Assembly: GCF_008932115.1 (NCBI RefSeq)
Contig: NZ_CP044543.1
Location: 3,292,501-3,356,500, forward strand
DNA: 64,000 nt
Source: Bradyrhizobium betae
Lineage (GTDB): Bacteria; Pseudomonadota; Alphaproteobacteria; Rhizobiales; Xanthobacteraceae
Direction of reading: 5' to 3'
In this document: positions 45,612-55,802 of the stretch, in pieces
Position numbering within the stretch: the stretch's first letter is position 1
Layout: each line of letters opens with the position of its first letter
Notes under the pieces: generated by a model
What the model was told of the DNA's origin: nothing
Seen by the model: the letters and a program-made list of their open reading frames with translations, nothing else
The model's database searches: none
Position numbers and translations under genes: made by a program

Positions 45612-46259
45612 ATGTGGCGGGTGCTGATTTTAGCTTTGATGACTGGCGTGACAGCCGTCGGAATCATCGATTCCGTGCGAGCACAGACGGCGCAGCCGGC
45701 GCCCAAAGCCGCACCGAAGGCGCCCGCGCCGGCGGCCAATACGGCAGCGAAGACCACAGCAAAACCCGAGAGCAAGCCGGCGGCTCCACCCGCGGCGGTT
45801 GCGGGCGGCGCCGAGCCGACCCTGATCGGCCAGTTCGGCACCTGGGGCGCCTATTCCGCGACGCCCAACGGCAAGAAGGTCTGCTTTGCGCTGGCCAAAC
45901 CGTCGTCATCGAAGACCAACCCGCCGAATCGGCCGCGCGACCCCGCCTATGCCTTCGTGTCGACCCGGCCGTCGGAGAAGGTGAACAACGAAGTCTCGGT
46001 CATGATCGGCTACGCGCTGAAGCCGGGCTCGGAATCGTCGGTCGAGGTCGGTGGCGCTGCCTTCGCGATGTACACGCAGGGCGACGGGCTCTGGATCAAG
46101 AACGCGGCCGAGGAGGACCGGATGGTCGAAGCCATGCGCAAATCCGCCGATCTCGTGGTCAAGGGCGTCTCGGCCAAGGGCACGGAGACGACCGACACGT
46201 TTTCGCTGAAGGGTCTTGCCCAGGCGCTGGACCGGATCTCGCAGGACTGCAGGCGCTAG
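45612..46259 (+). CDS. Invasion-associated locus B (IalB) family protein
   Basis: Secreted protein of 215 residues. The signal peptide is MWRVLILALMTGVTAVGI, and an Ala/Pro/Lys-rich low-complexity linker spans about 23-68. The IalB domain starts at about 70: FGTWGAYSATPNGKKVCFAL, VSTRPSEKVNNEVSVMIGYA, and the C-terminal RISQDC. The two Cys residues probably pair. IalB helps Bartonella enter red cells, but relatives in free-living rhizobia have no known role. No operon partner. Confidence 0.9.
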   Translation: MWRVLILALMTGVTAVGIIDSVRAQTAQPAPKAAPKAPAPAANTAAKTTAKPESKPAAPPAAVAGGAEPTLIGQFGTWGAYSATPNGKKVCFALAKPSSSKTNPPNRPRDPAYAFVSTRPSEKVNNEVSVMIGYALKPGSESSVEVGGAAFAMYTQGDGLWIKNAAEEDRMVEAMRKSADLVVKGVSAKGTETTDTFSLKGLAQALDRISQDCRR

Positions 46260-46346
46260 GGCTGCAGACGTTAAGCCTGCGGGCGGTATCACGGTCGCAA
46301 TCGGCGGTTCCGGTTGCTATATAGGGCCGGTTCCACAATTTCGGTC

Positions 46347-46459
46347 GTCATGGCCGGGCTAAAGCGTGAAGCGCGTCTTCGCACCAGATGTCCCGGCCAT
46401 CCACGTGCTAACCACGGGCGAAAAAGAACGTGGATGCCCGGGACAAGCCCGGGCATGAC
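46347..46459. repeat. Palindromic intergenic repeat, CCCGGGC family (copy 2)
   Basis: GTCATGGCCGGG and CCCGGCCAT form one stem, CCACGT/ACGTGG another, and ATGCCCGGG/CCCGGGCAT a third, followed by GACG. It is related to 14945-15030. It lies directly upstream of rlmN. Confidence 0.75.
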
Positions 46460-46484
46460 GAACAGCAGCAATCTCAGGCAACCC

Positions 46485-47687
46485 ATGCAACCGACGACCG
46501 AGCCGCACAACGCAATCCTGGTGGAGAAAACTCCACTCGAAACCTATGTGCCGCCGGCCAAGCCGTCGCTGATCGGCCTGTCGCGCACCGAGCTTGCCGA
46601 CCGCCTCGGCGAGATCGGCGTTGCACCTGCGCAGCGCAAGATGCGGGTGCAGCAGCTGTGGCACTGGATGTATTTCCGTGGCGCCCAGAATTTCGACGAG
46701 ATGACGTCGGTCTCGAAGGGCATTCGCGCCGAGCTCGCGCAGCATTTCACGGTCGACCGTCCCGAAGTCGTGGCCGAGCAGATCTCCAACGACGGCACCC
46801 GCAAATGGCTGCTGCGGCTGCCGAGCGGCGACAATGTCCAGAAGGCGCATGAAGTCGAGTGCGTCTACATCCCCGAAACCGATCGCGGCACGCTGTGTGT
46901 GTCCTCGCAGGTCGGCTGCACGCTGAATTGCTCGTTCTGCCACACCGGCACGCAGCGCCTGGTGCGCAACCTGACGGCGGGCGAGATTGTCGGTCAGATC
47001 ATGGTCGCGCGGGATCGTCTCAACGACTGGGCCGATCGCGAGGACGGCACGCGCCGCGTCACCAACATCGTGATGATGGGCATGGGCGAGCCGCTCTACA
47101 ATTTCGACGCGGTGCGCGATGCGCTGCTGATCGTCGGCGACAATGAAGGCATCGGCATCTCCCGCCGCCGCATCACGTTGTCGACCTCGGGCGTGGTGCC
47201 GAACATCGTGCGCGCCGGCGAGGAGATCGGCGTCATGCTGGCGATCTCGTTGCATGCAGTGCGCGACGAATTGCGCAACGAGCTGGTGCCGCTCAATCGC
47301 AAATATCCCATCAAGGAACTGCTGCAGGCCTGCCGCGACTATCCCGGCGCCTCGAACGCCCGCCGCATCACCTTCGAATATGTGATGCTCAAGGGCGTCA
47401 ACGATTCGCTCGACGATGCCAAGCTGCTGGTGAAGATGCTCAAGGGCATTCACGCCAAGATCAATCTGATTCCGTTCAATCCCTGGCCCGGCACGGCCTA
47501 TGAATGCTCGGACTGGGACCAGATCGAAAAATTCTCCGAATACATCTTCAACGCCGGCTACTCCTCGCCGGTGCGCACCCCGCGCGGCCGCGACATCCTC
47601 GCCGCCTGCGGCCAGCTCAAATCGGAGACCGAAAAGCTCAGCGTCCGCGAACGCGACGCGCTGCGCGCCATGGCGATGACGGATTGA
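46485..47687 (+). CDS. rlmN: Dual-specificity rRNA/tRNA adenine C2-methyltransferase
   Basis: Radical-SAM enzyme that methylates C2 of A2503 in 23S rRNA and A37 in some tRNAs. The cluster motif is C145-x3-C149-x2-C152 ([12 protein letters not shown]). [14 protein letters not shown] and [11 protein letters not shown] bind SAM. The methyl-carrying cysteine lies in DILAACGQL near the C-terminus. At 400 residues it is normal for alphaproteobacteria. The ATG at 46485 ([15 protein letters not shown]) is chosen because the open frame further upstream runs through a palindromic repeat. Confidence 0.97.
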   Translation: MQPTTEPHNAILVEKTPLETYVPPAKPSLIGLSRTELADRLGEIGVAPAQRKMRVQQLWHWMYFRGAQNFDEMTSVSKGIRAELAQHFTVDRPEVVAEQISNDGTRKWLLRLPSGDNVQKAHEVECVYIPETDRGTLCVSSQVGCTLNCSFCHTGTQRLVRNLTAGEIVGQIMVARDRLNDWADREDGTRRVTNIVMMGMGEPLYNFDAVRDALLIVGDNEGIGISRRRITLSTSGVVPNIVRAGEEIGVMLAISLHAVRDELRNELVPLNRKYPIKELLQACRDYPGASNARRITFEYVMLKGVNDSLDDAKLLVKMLKGIHAKINLIPFNPWPGTAYECSDWDQIEKFSEYIFNAGYSSPVRTPRGRDILAACGQLKSETEKLSVRERDALRAMAMTD

Positions 47688-47706
47688 CGATGCGCTCTCG
47701 CCTCCT

Positions 47707-47792
47707 CGTCATAGCGAGCGCAGCGAAGCAATCCAGACTATTTCCACGGCGGCAGTCTGGATTGCTTCGTCGCTACGCTCCTCGCAATGACG
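47707..47792. repeat. Palindromic repeat, CGTCATTGCG family (copy 3)
   Basis: CGTCATAGCGAGCGCAGCGA and its imperfect inverse CGCTACGCTCCTCGCAATGACG enclose CAATCCAGACT/AGTCTGGATTG, a near-perfect inner stem. It lies between rlmN and the next plus-strand gene. Confidence 0.75.
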
Positions 47793-47812
47793 GCTGAATT
47801 GGCTTTCCCCGC

Positions 47813-48307
47813 ATGTCCCTGATCGGCCGCCTCATCGTCATCTTCATCGGCTTTCTCGCCGCCTGTTTCGTCGGCGGCATGATCGTCGTCGTCGCGCTGC
47901 TGTTCCCGGAATTCGCCGATCTCGGTGCAGGCCCGGTCGATCAAGGCACGATCGACATCCTGCTCGGCTTTGGCTTCATCTTCGTCTCCGGCTTTGCGTT
48001 GGTGCCGGCGATGGTGGTCGTGGCGATCACCGAAGCGCTCTATATCCGCAGCGCGCTCGCTTATGCCGTAGGTGGCGGCGTCGTCGGGCTCGCCTGCTAT
48101 CTCGGCCTCGTCCCCTTCCACTCCGATACGTTTCAGTTTGAAGGCATCGTGCGGCGTCACCTGGAGATCATGACCGGTGCCGGCATCGTCGCCGGTGTCG
48201 TCTACTGGCTGATCGCAGGCCGCAATGCCGGCGCCTGGCGCAATCCGCCGCCTGCGCGCCAGCCGCCTCCGCCGCTGCCGTCGAATTCAAGGCCGGATGC
48301 GCGGTGA
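47813..48307 (+). CDS. Hypothetical integral membrane protein (164 aa)
   Basis: I do not recognise it as a characterised family. Four hydrophobic segments are visible (about 8-30, 51-75, 84-102 and 121-140). A short Pro-rich cytoplasmic tail, PPARQPPPPLPSNSRPDAR, ends it. It has no signal peptide distinct from the first helix and no catalytic motif. It lies 21 bp after a palindromic repeat, which separates it from rlmN. A large inverted repeat follows. Confidence 0.8.
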   Translation: MSLIGRLIVIFIGFLAACFVGGMIVVVALLFPEFADLGAGPVDQGTIDILLGFGFIFVSGFALVPAMVVVAITEALYIRSALAYAVGGGVVGLACYLGLVPFHSDTFQFEGIVRRHLEIMTGAGIVAGVVYWLIAGRNAGAWRNPPPARQPPPPLPSNSRPDAR

Positions 48308-48472
48308 TTTCTTACCCTCCCCTGGAGGGGGAGGGTCGCTTCACATTGAGCGAAGCGAAATGTGAAGCGGGGTGGGGTGACGGTCTGTCCGCGTCGAACA
48401 CTGCCCGAGAGGAGAAATCACCCCACCTCGCTCGCGCTCCGCGCGATCGATCTCCCCCTCCAGGGGAGGATG
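48305..48472. repeat. Large imperfect inverted repeat (CCCCTGGAGGGGG element)
   Basis: CCTCCCCTGGAGGGGGAGG at the left end is mirrored by TCTCCCCCTCCAGGGGAGG at the right. GGGGTGGGGTGA is mirrored by TCACCCCACC, and CGAAGCG by CGCTCG-like bases, over an asymmetric centre at about 48380-48415. Only one copy is present in the window. It separates the hypothetical membrane protein from the PAP2 phosphatase. Confidence 0.7.
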
Positions 48473-48524
48473 GGCACTTCTCCCGGGGTTTTCATCCCCT
48501 CTCCGCTCCGCTAAACCGCGTGCC

Positions 48525-49301
48525 ATGAACCGGACTGGACTCTTCATCGCTCTGGCGCTGTGGCTTGTGATCGGCGTCGTTTTCGGCCTCTATCCCGAGC
48601 TCGATCTCAAGCTCGCCGCGCTGTTCTTCGACCCTGATACGAAGACGTTTCCGCTCAAGCTGAACGGCTGGGCGGCGTTCGCGCGTGACGCTGCGATGTG
48701 GGTCGCCTGGGCGTTCGTGCTGCCGCCGCTGATCGCGCTCGTGGTCAAGATGGTCAGGCCCGACCGGCCGTTGATGGTGTCGGGGCGCGCGATCGTGTTC
48801 CTGCTGGTGACGATCATTCTGTCGGCCGGCATCCTCACCAACCTCACCTTCAAGACCTATTGGGGCCGGCCGCGGCCGGTGGTGGTGATGCAGTTCGCCG
48901 GCGACCAGCAATTCGTGCCGTGGTGGGACCCGCGCGGCGACTGTGCACGCAACTGCTCGTTCTTCTCGGGCGAGGGCGCGACCGCGTTCTGGACGCTGGC
49001 GCCGGCCGCGCTGGCGCCGCCGGCATGGCGGCCGCTGGCCTACACCGCAGCCGTGGTGTTCGGCGCCGTCACCAGCGGGCTCCGCATGGCCTTCGGCGGG
49101 CACTTCTTCACCGACGTGTCGATCGCCGGCCTCGTCACCTTCGTCGTGATCTGGTTTGCCTACGCGCTGATCTACCGCTGGCCGCGAACCCGGTTCTCGG
49201 ACGCGGCGGTCGATGCCGCCCTGACCCGGCTGAACATGCCGGCCTACCGGCTCCGCCGGCGCCTGTTCAGCCGCAAGACGGACCCAGAGTCCTCGGTTTG
49301 A
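48525..49301 (+). CDS. PAP2 family membrane phosphatase
   Basis: Inner-membrane lipid-phosphatase-type enzyme of 258 residues with about six helices. The three PAP2 motifs are visible: KTYWGRPRP (K-x6-R-P type), CSFFSGEGATAFW (the usual PSGH is SGEG, so the His is replaced), and SGLRMAFGGHFFTDV (S-R-x5-H-x3-D type). The motif-2 change from His to Glu is notable but occurs in this subfamily. The substrate is probably a lipid phosphate or a polyprenyl or lipid A phosphate; this is inference. It is followed 93 bp later by argG. Confidence 0.92.
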   Translation: MNRTGLFIALALWLVIGVVFGLYPELDLKLAALFFDPDTKTFPLKLNGWAAFARDAAMWVAWAFVLPPLIALVVKMVRPDRPLMVSGRAIVFLLVTIILSAGILTNLTFKTYWGRPRPVVVMQFAGDQQFVPWWDPRGDCARNCSFFSGEGATAFWTLAPAALAPPAWRPLAYTAAVVFGAVTSGLRMAFGGHFFTDVSIAGLVTFVVIWFAYALIYRWPRTRFSDAAVDAALTRLNMPAYRLRRRLFSRKTDPESSV

Positions 49302-50732
<1,431 letters not shown>

Positions 50733-50745
50733 CGCTCTCGCTGTC

Positions 50746-50835
50746 GTAGGGTGGGCAAAGCGAAAGCGTGCCCACCATCTTTCCGCGACCGGGATAGTGG
50801 TGGGCACGGCGCTTACGCGCCTTTGCCCACCCTAC
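50746..50835. repeat. Palindromic intergenic repeat, GTAGGGTGGGCAAAG family (copy 2)
   Basis: The same 15-bp perfect terminal inverted repeats as at 5223-5315 are in the same orientation, and the inner CGTGCCCACCATCTT is also shared. It begins 14 bp after the argG stop, in a position suited to end or stabilise the argG transcript. Confidence 0.87.
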
Positions 50836-50935
50836 GATTGCTCGTAGCCTGGATTGAGCTACGCGCTTAATGACGGTGTCATGCGCGATCGCTACGTTTC
50901 CTGTTTCTGTCGGAAATGGGCTCACGGAGCATCGC

Positions 50936-52693
50936 ATGATCAAAGGATCGGCACTCGCCTCTCTCATCGTCCTGTGTTGGACGTCGTCATTGTCGGCGCA
51001 GACGATCTATCCGATCGATCGCGCCGAGATCCTGGCCGGCGCGCAATTCGACTTCAAGGTTGAATTTCCCGGGACGGTCGATCCTGCCAGGCTGAAGGTA
51101 ACGGTGAACGGCGCGGACTATGCCGGCGTGTTCGGCCGCGCCGGGACCTTCGTCGAGCGCGAGGATGGCAAGGACCAGTCGGCGCTGGTCCTGCGCGACG
51201 TCACGCTGACCAAGCCGGGCAGTGTCTCGGTCGACGTGAGCGACGGCACGCATCAGCGCAGCATCGCATGGACGGTTTACGAGACCGGGCCGCGCAAGGC
51301 GAAGAACGTCATCCTGTTCATCGGCGACGGCATGTCGCCGGCGCATCGGGTCGCGGCGCGAATCCTGTCCAAGGGCATTGCGGAGGGCAAGAGCCGCGGC
51401 AAGCTCGCGATCGACGACATGCCCCACATGGCGCTGGTGGCGACCGCGGGCTCGGACTCGATCATCACCGATTCCGCGAACTCGGCCAGTGCCTATGCGA
51501 CCGGCCACAAGAGCGCCGTCAATGCTCTTGGCGTTTATGCGGACCGCACCGCAAGCCCGTTCGACGATCCCCGCGTCGAGACCATCACCAGCCTCGCCAG
51601 GCGGCGGCACGGCATGGCGATCGGCGTCGTCACCAACACCGAGATCGAAGACGCGACGCCGGCCGCGATGGTCGCGCACACGCGCCGGCGCGCCGCCTAT
51701 GACGAGATCGTCGAACAGTACTTCGCCGCGAAGCCGGATGTGCTGATGGGCGGCGGCAGCGCGAATTTCCTGCCGAAGTCGGCGGCGGGCTCCAAACGCA
51801 AGGATGAGGCCGACTACATCGCGAAGTTTCGCGACGCAGGCTATCAGGTCGCGACGACCGCAAGCGAACTCGGTGCTCTCTCAGCGAAGCCGGAGACGGG
51901 CAAGCTGCTCGGGCTGTTCGCCACCGGAAACATGGATGGCGTGCTCGACCGCAAATTCCTCAGGGGCGGCGGCGTGAAGAAATTTCCGGAGCAGCCCGAC
52001 CTGACCGAGCAGGTGCAGGCGGCGCTGAACATCCTCTCGAAAAACGAGACCGGTTTCTTCCTGATGGTCGAATCCGGACTGATCGACAAATATGCGCATC
52101 TGCTCGACATGGAGCGGGCGGTCTACGACACCATCATGCTCGACAATGCGGTGCGCCAGACGCGCGACTGGGCGCGTGCGCGCGGCGACGACACCCTCAT
52201 CCTGGTGCTGGCGGACCACAATCACCCCAACAGCTTGGTGGGAACGGTCAACGACGACATGGGCACGACGCCCAACGTGCCGCTGCGCGAGCGCGTCGGC
52301 GTCTACGAGCAGGCCGGATTCCCGAATTATCCGGCTCCGGACGCGGAAGGTTATCCGTCACGCGTCGATGTCAGCCGCCGGCTCGCCATCTTCTCGGCCA
52401 GCCTGCCGGATCACTACGAGACCTTCCGCCCGAAGCTCGACAATCCCAATGAGCCGACCGTCAAATCCGCCGACGATGGGACCTTCAAGGCCAACGACAA
52501 ATACAAGGATGTTCCGGGAGCGGTGCTGCGTCCCGGCAATCTGTCGGCGATGATCGGTGCCAGCGTGCATTCGGGCGAGGACGTCATCCTGACCGCGACC
52601 GGGCCGGGCAGCGAGCGCGTGCACGGCTCGATGGACAATACCGAGGTCTTTCGCGTCATGGTCGAAGCGCTCGGCCTCGCCGCCGGGCAGTAG
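50936..52693 (+). CDS. Alkaline phosphatase (PhoA superfamily), secreted
   Basis: Protein of 585 residues with a Sec signal (MIKGSALASLIVLCWTSSLS). Residues about 25-118 form a beta-rich N-terminal domain absent from E. coli PhoA. The catalytic domain follows: LFIGDGMSPAH gives Asp131, ITDSANSASAYATGHK gives nucleophile Ser180, FFLMVESGLIDKYAHL carries metal ligands, and ILVLADHNHPN the metal-binding His residues. It is a different family from the PhoD-type enzyme at 36725. No Pho box was recognised upstream. GGAG lies eight bases before the ATG. A strong terminator follows. Confidence 0.93.
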   Translation: MIKGSALASLIVLCWTSSLSAQTIYPIDRAEILAGAQFDFKVEFPGTVDPARLKVTVNGADYAGVFGRAGTFVEREDGKDQSALVLRDVTLTKPGSVSVDVSDGTHQRSIAWTVYETGPRKAKNVILFIGDGMSPAHRVAARILSKGIAEGKSRGKLAIDDMPHMALVATAGSDSIITDSANSASAYATGHKSAVNALGVYADRTASPFDDPRVETITSLARRRHGMAIGVVTNTEIEDATPAAMVAHTRRRAAYDEIVEQYFAAKPDVLMGGGSANFLPKSAAGSKRKDEADYIAKFRDAGYQVATTASELGALSAKPETGKLLGLFATGNMDGVLDRKFLRGGGVKKFPEQPDLTEQVQAALNILSKNETGFFLMVESGLIDKYAHLLDMERAVYDTIMLDNAVRQTRDWARARGDDTLILVLADHNHPNSLVGTVNDDMGTTPNVPLRERVGVYEQAGFPNYPAPDAEGYPSRVDVSRRLAIFSASLPDHYETFRPKLDNPNEPTVKSADDGTFKANDKYKDVPGAVLRPGNLSAMIGASVHSGEDVILTATGPGSERVHGSMDNTEVFRVMVEALGLAAGQ

Positions 52694-52710
52694 CGCGCGC
52701 GGCTCAAACG

Positions 52711-52740
52711 AAAATGGCCGGGATCGCTCCCGGCCATTTT
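52711..52740. terminator. Bidirectional intrinsic terminator
   Basis: A perfect 13-bp stem, AAAATGGCCGGGA and TCCCGGCCATTTT, encloses a four-base loop TCGC. The A/T ends work as T-runs on both strands. It lies 18 bp after the alkaline phosphatase stop and 19 bp from the end of the convergent OmpA-family gene, so it can end both. Confidence 0.93.
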
Positions 52741-52758
52741 GTAGTTGTGTGCTTCGGC

Positions 52759-54885
52759 TCAGCGCGGCGGCGCGGTGCCGGGCGGGGGCGGCGGCAGGGA
52801 GGCCTGTCCACCGTTGAGCAGCGGCGTGATGTTGCGGATGGTGACACGCCGGTTGATCAGGCTCGGTCCTTGCGTCTGCTCCTTCAGATACTGCTCGCCG
52901 TAACCCTGCGAGGTCAGGTTCTCCGAGGGCACGCCGAACTGCTGGGTCAGCAATTCGGCCGCGGACTGCGCACGACGGTCCGACAAGGACAGATTGTCGA
53001 CGTCGTTGCCGACCGCGTCGGTGTGACCTTCGATCAGGAACACCACGCGCGGGTTGGCCTGGATCGCACGGTTGAGGCCGTCTGCGATCGACTGCAGCTT
53101 CGCCGCCTGGTCCGGCGGGATGCTCCACGATCCCGTCTCGAAGTTGATCGTGTTGAGATCGATGCTCGGCATCTGCATGCGAACATTGGGGCTGTAGCGG
53201 ATCTCGTCGAGCGTGTAGCGGCGATTGATCCGCTGCACCGGCGGCGCCACCATCGTCTCGTAGATCACGTCCGGCGATGCTTCCTGGGCATCGACGATGT
53301 AGCGATCGTAGGGAATGTTGACGACCGGAGGCGGCGCATCGACATAGAAGCCGCCGACCGACTGCGGATCGCGGTAGCTGTTGTCGATGATGATGAGCTC
53401 GCGTCCGCCGGGATCCCTGCGGATTCGCCGCAGCAACCGGCCGTCCGGACCGACCACGGTGATGATCTCGCTGCCGTCGGGACGGACCACGATGGTGCGG
53501 GTGTCGCCGCCGATAGTGTCGGTGCGGATGTCGCGGGCGCCGTAGCGGAAGCGATAGAGATCGTTGCCGCGGACGTAGGCCTGCCCGCCCGGATCGCGGA
53601 TGATGATGCGGTCCGGCTCGGTGTAGACGGTGCGGCCGCCTTCGACGGTCTCGCGGCGCTGGTTGCGGTAGTCGGCGATGGTCGCGCCGATCACGGCACC
53701 GGCCACCACACCCGCGCCGATCGCGAGTGGTGTCAGGTCACGCTGCGGTGGACGCGGCGGCGGCGGTAGCGGTGCTGCGACCGTCGGTGCGGCGCGGAAG
53801 GCCGGTGCGACTGTCGGCGGCGCGTATTGCGCCCTGTCGGGCGGCGGTGCGGCGGCCGCCGTGCCGGGCACGACGGTCGGCGCTGCGGCACCAGCGGGAG
53901 GCGCCGGCGGCCGGGGCGGAAGGCCCGCAGCAGGTCCGGTCGCGGGTGCACCGGCGGCCGGTCCGCCGGGCGGCGGCGCACCAGGACCACCTTGGCGTCC
54001 CGGAGGCGGGGTCGGAGCACCACCAGCGGGCGGCGTGGGCGTGGGTGCCGGTGTTGCGCCCGGCGCAGGCGTCGGCGATCCCGCAGGAGCAGGCGATTGG
54101 CCAGGACGTCCGGGAAGCGGTCCTCCAGCACCAGCCGGAGGCGTGCCGGTCGGCAGGGGTGTGGCACCTGGAACGGTCGTCGGAGCACCGGCCGGCGGCG
54201 GACCGGCGCGGCCCGGCGATGGCGTCGCTCCCGGAGCCGGTGTCGGCGTCGGAGCGGGCGCGGCACTCGGACCCGAAGTCGGCGCAGGCGGCGTTCGTCC
54301 CGGCGGCGGTGAAGCCGGGGGCGGAGGCGGCGGGGTCGGTGTTGCGCGTGTGGTCGGAGGCGGCGGTGGCGGAGCTGCCGGCGTGGGCGCCGGAGCAACG
54401 CGAGCCGGCGGCGCCGATGCAGGTGGCGGGGGCGGAGGTGGCGTCGGCGCATGCTGCTGCGGAGCCGCCGCCGGAGGCGGTGCCTTCGGTGCAGCGGCAG
54501 GCGGAGGCGGCGGGGGTGCCTGATGCGTCGCGGGCGGCGGGGGTGGCGGCGTCGGACGTGACGGTGCAGGGGGCGGCGGAGGTGGCGCGGCCGGGCGCGG
54601 AGGCGGCGCAACTGCGGGTGGCGGCGCGGTCGGACGCGGGGGAGGCGGCGGCGGTGCTGCAGCGGGCGGTGGCGGCGGAGCGGGGGGCTTGGCCGCGGGC
54701 GGCGGCGGTGCCGCAGGTCCCTTCGGCGGCTGCTTCGGTTTTCCGTCAGGGCCGACTTCGCCTGCCGGCCCGGCCTGCGCGATCACGATGGGCGCTGCGG
54801 TGCTTTGTGCATATGATGCGGAGCTTGCGAATGGCATCGCGGTGAGAGCCGTCGTGGCAAGCAGCACGAAGCGAAGATGAGTCAT
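52759..54885 (-). CDS. Proline-rich OmpA family protein
   Basis: Protein of 708 residues with a signal peptide (MTHLRFVLLATTALTAMPFA). Residues about 40-380 are a long Pro/Ala/Gly-rich, low-complexity region with many PPPPPP runs. A glycine-rich hydrophobic segment, LAIGAGVVAGAVIGATIADY, lies at about 385-405. A beta-rich middle part repeats R-x-I-x-R-D-P-G-G motifs. The OmpA C-terminal peptidoglycan-binding domain lies at about 578-695: VFLIEGHTDAVGNDVDNLSL, DRRAQSAAELL. It probably tethers the envelope to peptidoglycan, with the Pro-rich arm spanning the periplasm. The ATG at 54885 gives the signal peptide; longer in-frame starts do not. Confidence 0.9.
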   Translation of the reverse strand: MTHLRFVLLATTALTAMPFASSASYAQSTAAPIVIAQAGPAGEVGPDGKPKQPPKGPAAPPPPAAKPPAPPPPPAAAPPPPPPRPTAPPPAVAPPPRPAAPPPPPPAPSRPTPPPPPPATHQAPPPPPPAAAPKAPPPAAAPQQHAPTPPPPPPPASAPPARVAPAPTPAAPPPPPPTTRATPTPPPPPPASPPPGRTPPAPTSGPSAAPAPTPTPAPGATPSPGRAGPPPAGAPTTVPGATPLPTGTPPAGAGGPLPGRPGQSPAPAGSPTPAPGATPAPTPTPPAGGAPTPPPGRQGGPGAPPPGGPAAGAPATGPAAGLPPRPPAPPAGAAAPTVVPGTAAAAPPPDRAQYAPPTVAPAFRAAPTVAAPLPPPPRPPQRDLTPLAIGAGVVAGAVIGATIADYRNQRRETVEGGRTVYTEPDRIIIRDPGGQAYVRGNDLYRFRYGARDIRTDTIGGDTRTIVVRPDGSEIITVVGPDGRLLRRIRRDPGGRELIIIDNSYRDPQSVGGFYVDAPPPVVNIPYDRYIVDAQEASPDVIYETMVAPPVQRINRRYTLDEIRYSPNVRMQMPSIDLNTINFETGSWSIPPDQAAKLQSIADGLNRAIQANPRVVFLIEGHTDAVGNDVDNLSLSDRRAQSAAELLTQQFGVPSENLTSQGYGEQYLKEQTQGPSLINRRVTIRNITPLLNGGQASLPPPPPGTAPPR

Positions 54886-55065
54886 GAGAATGAATCCCCG
54901 GAAGGTTCTTGAACGAAGTCGGGTGAATAGTCGTTCGACGATGAACGGATACGCGTTAGGCCGGATTGTGGCGGTGGGACGCGACGCTGCTCGATTTATT
55001 TCTTCATGCGAAGTCACTCAAAACATCACCGTTCATTACGCATTCAGATGAATCTTGCAATCGCT

Positions 55066-55317
55066 TCACGAGCGCGCCTGCGACAATCCGGCGTCCGTCG
55101 CCGGATTCGGTGTCAGCGGCCCGTTCGGCCCGCGCGACGGAATCTCCTCTGGTGCACGTCCTGGCAGTTCGTCGGGCCGCGGTGATTCGCCGGGCTCGCG
55201 CACCGGCGACGGGATCTCAGGCTGCGGATTTCCGGGCGGAATTCCAGGTGGCGGTTCGGCGGGCGTGCCGGGCGTCGACGGCGGAATCTCGGGCGGTTCG
55301 ATCGGCATCAGCATCAT
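55066..55317 (-). CDS. Small Pro/Glu-rich hypothetical protein (83 aa)
   Basis: Short open frame with a strongly biased but not repetitive composition: MPIEPPEIPPSTPGTPAEPP, then PREPGESPRPDELPGRAPEE. Proteins of this composition are frequent in Bradyrhizobium. The start is uncertain: two ATGs overlap at 55314-55317, the ribosome site is weak, and the frame extends upstream into the VOC gene region. It has no signal peptide or domain. It may be real; a composition-driven false frame cannot be excluded. Confidence 0.45.
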   Translation of the reverse strand: MMLMPIEPPEIPPSTPGTPAEPPPGIPPGNPQPEIPSPVREPGESPRPDELPGRAPEEIPSRGPNGPLTPNPATDAGLSQARS

Positions 55318-55391
55318 CGAGATCAGTTGTTCGGAGAACGACAACGATGATGCCGCGCCGATGTTCCTCGTCGCGGCGTTCCGGACGCGCG

Positions 55392-55778
55392 CTATTCCGG
55401 TGCGTGGCACACGGCCTCGATGTTGTGGCCATCGGGGTCGCGCACGAAGGCGCCGTAATAATTCGGATGATAGTGCGGGCGGATGCCGGGCGCGCCATTG
55501 TCGCGGCCGCCGGCCGCCATGGCCGCCTTGTAGAAGGCGTCGACCGTGGCACGGTCTTTGGCTGCGATCGCAACGTGCACGGGCTTGTTCATCGCGCCTT
55601 CGCCGCCGATCCAGAAAGCGGGCTTGCCGTCGGTGCCGAATCCGGCCGCGGCGTCGTGGCCGGTCTGCTCCGCCGTCACTTCCATGATCAGGCTGTAGCC
55701 GAGTGGTGTGAGGGCCTTGATGTAGAACGCTTTCGCGCGCTCATAGTCGGAGACGGAGAAGCCCATGTGATCGATCAT
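55392..55778 (-). CDS. VOC (glyoxalase/dioxygenase-fold) family protein
   Basis: Cytoplasmic protein of 128 residues made of the paired beta-alpha-beta3 units of the vicinal oxygen chelate fold. MIDHMGFSVSDYERAKAFY gives the first metal-binding His, KPVHVAIAAKDRATVDAFY the second, and FVRDPDGHNIEAVCH the C-terminal Glu. The NGAPGIRPHYHPNYYGAFVR stretch is typical of the lactoylglutathione-lyase-like group. The substrate is not evident. It is probably transcribed alone. Confidence 0.94.
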   Translation of the reverse strand: MIDHMGFSVSDYERAKAFYIKALTPLGYSLIMEVTAEQTGHDAAAGFGTDGKPAFWIGGEGAMNKPVHVAIAAKDRATVDAFYKAAMAAGGRDNGAPGIRPHYHPNYYGAFVRDPDGHNIEAVCHAPE

Positions 55779-55802
55779 CGCAAAGCTCCGTGGTTGGTCT
55801 CG

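Noticed and set aside
46314..46484. In-frame N-terminal extension of rlmN
   Set aside because: It crosses a palindromic intergenic repeat and lacks similarity to RlmN; the ATG at 46485 gives normal length.
53678..54523. A glycine-rich 281-codon plus-strand frame resembling a PE-PGRS-like protein
   Set aside because: It is the reverse complement of the proline-rich tract of the OmpA-family gene, whose frame has a signal peptide and an OmpA domain.
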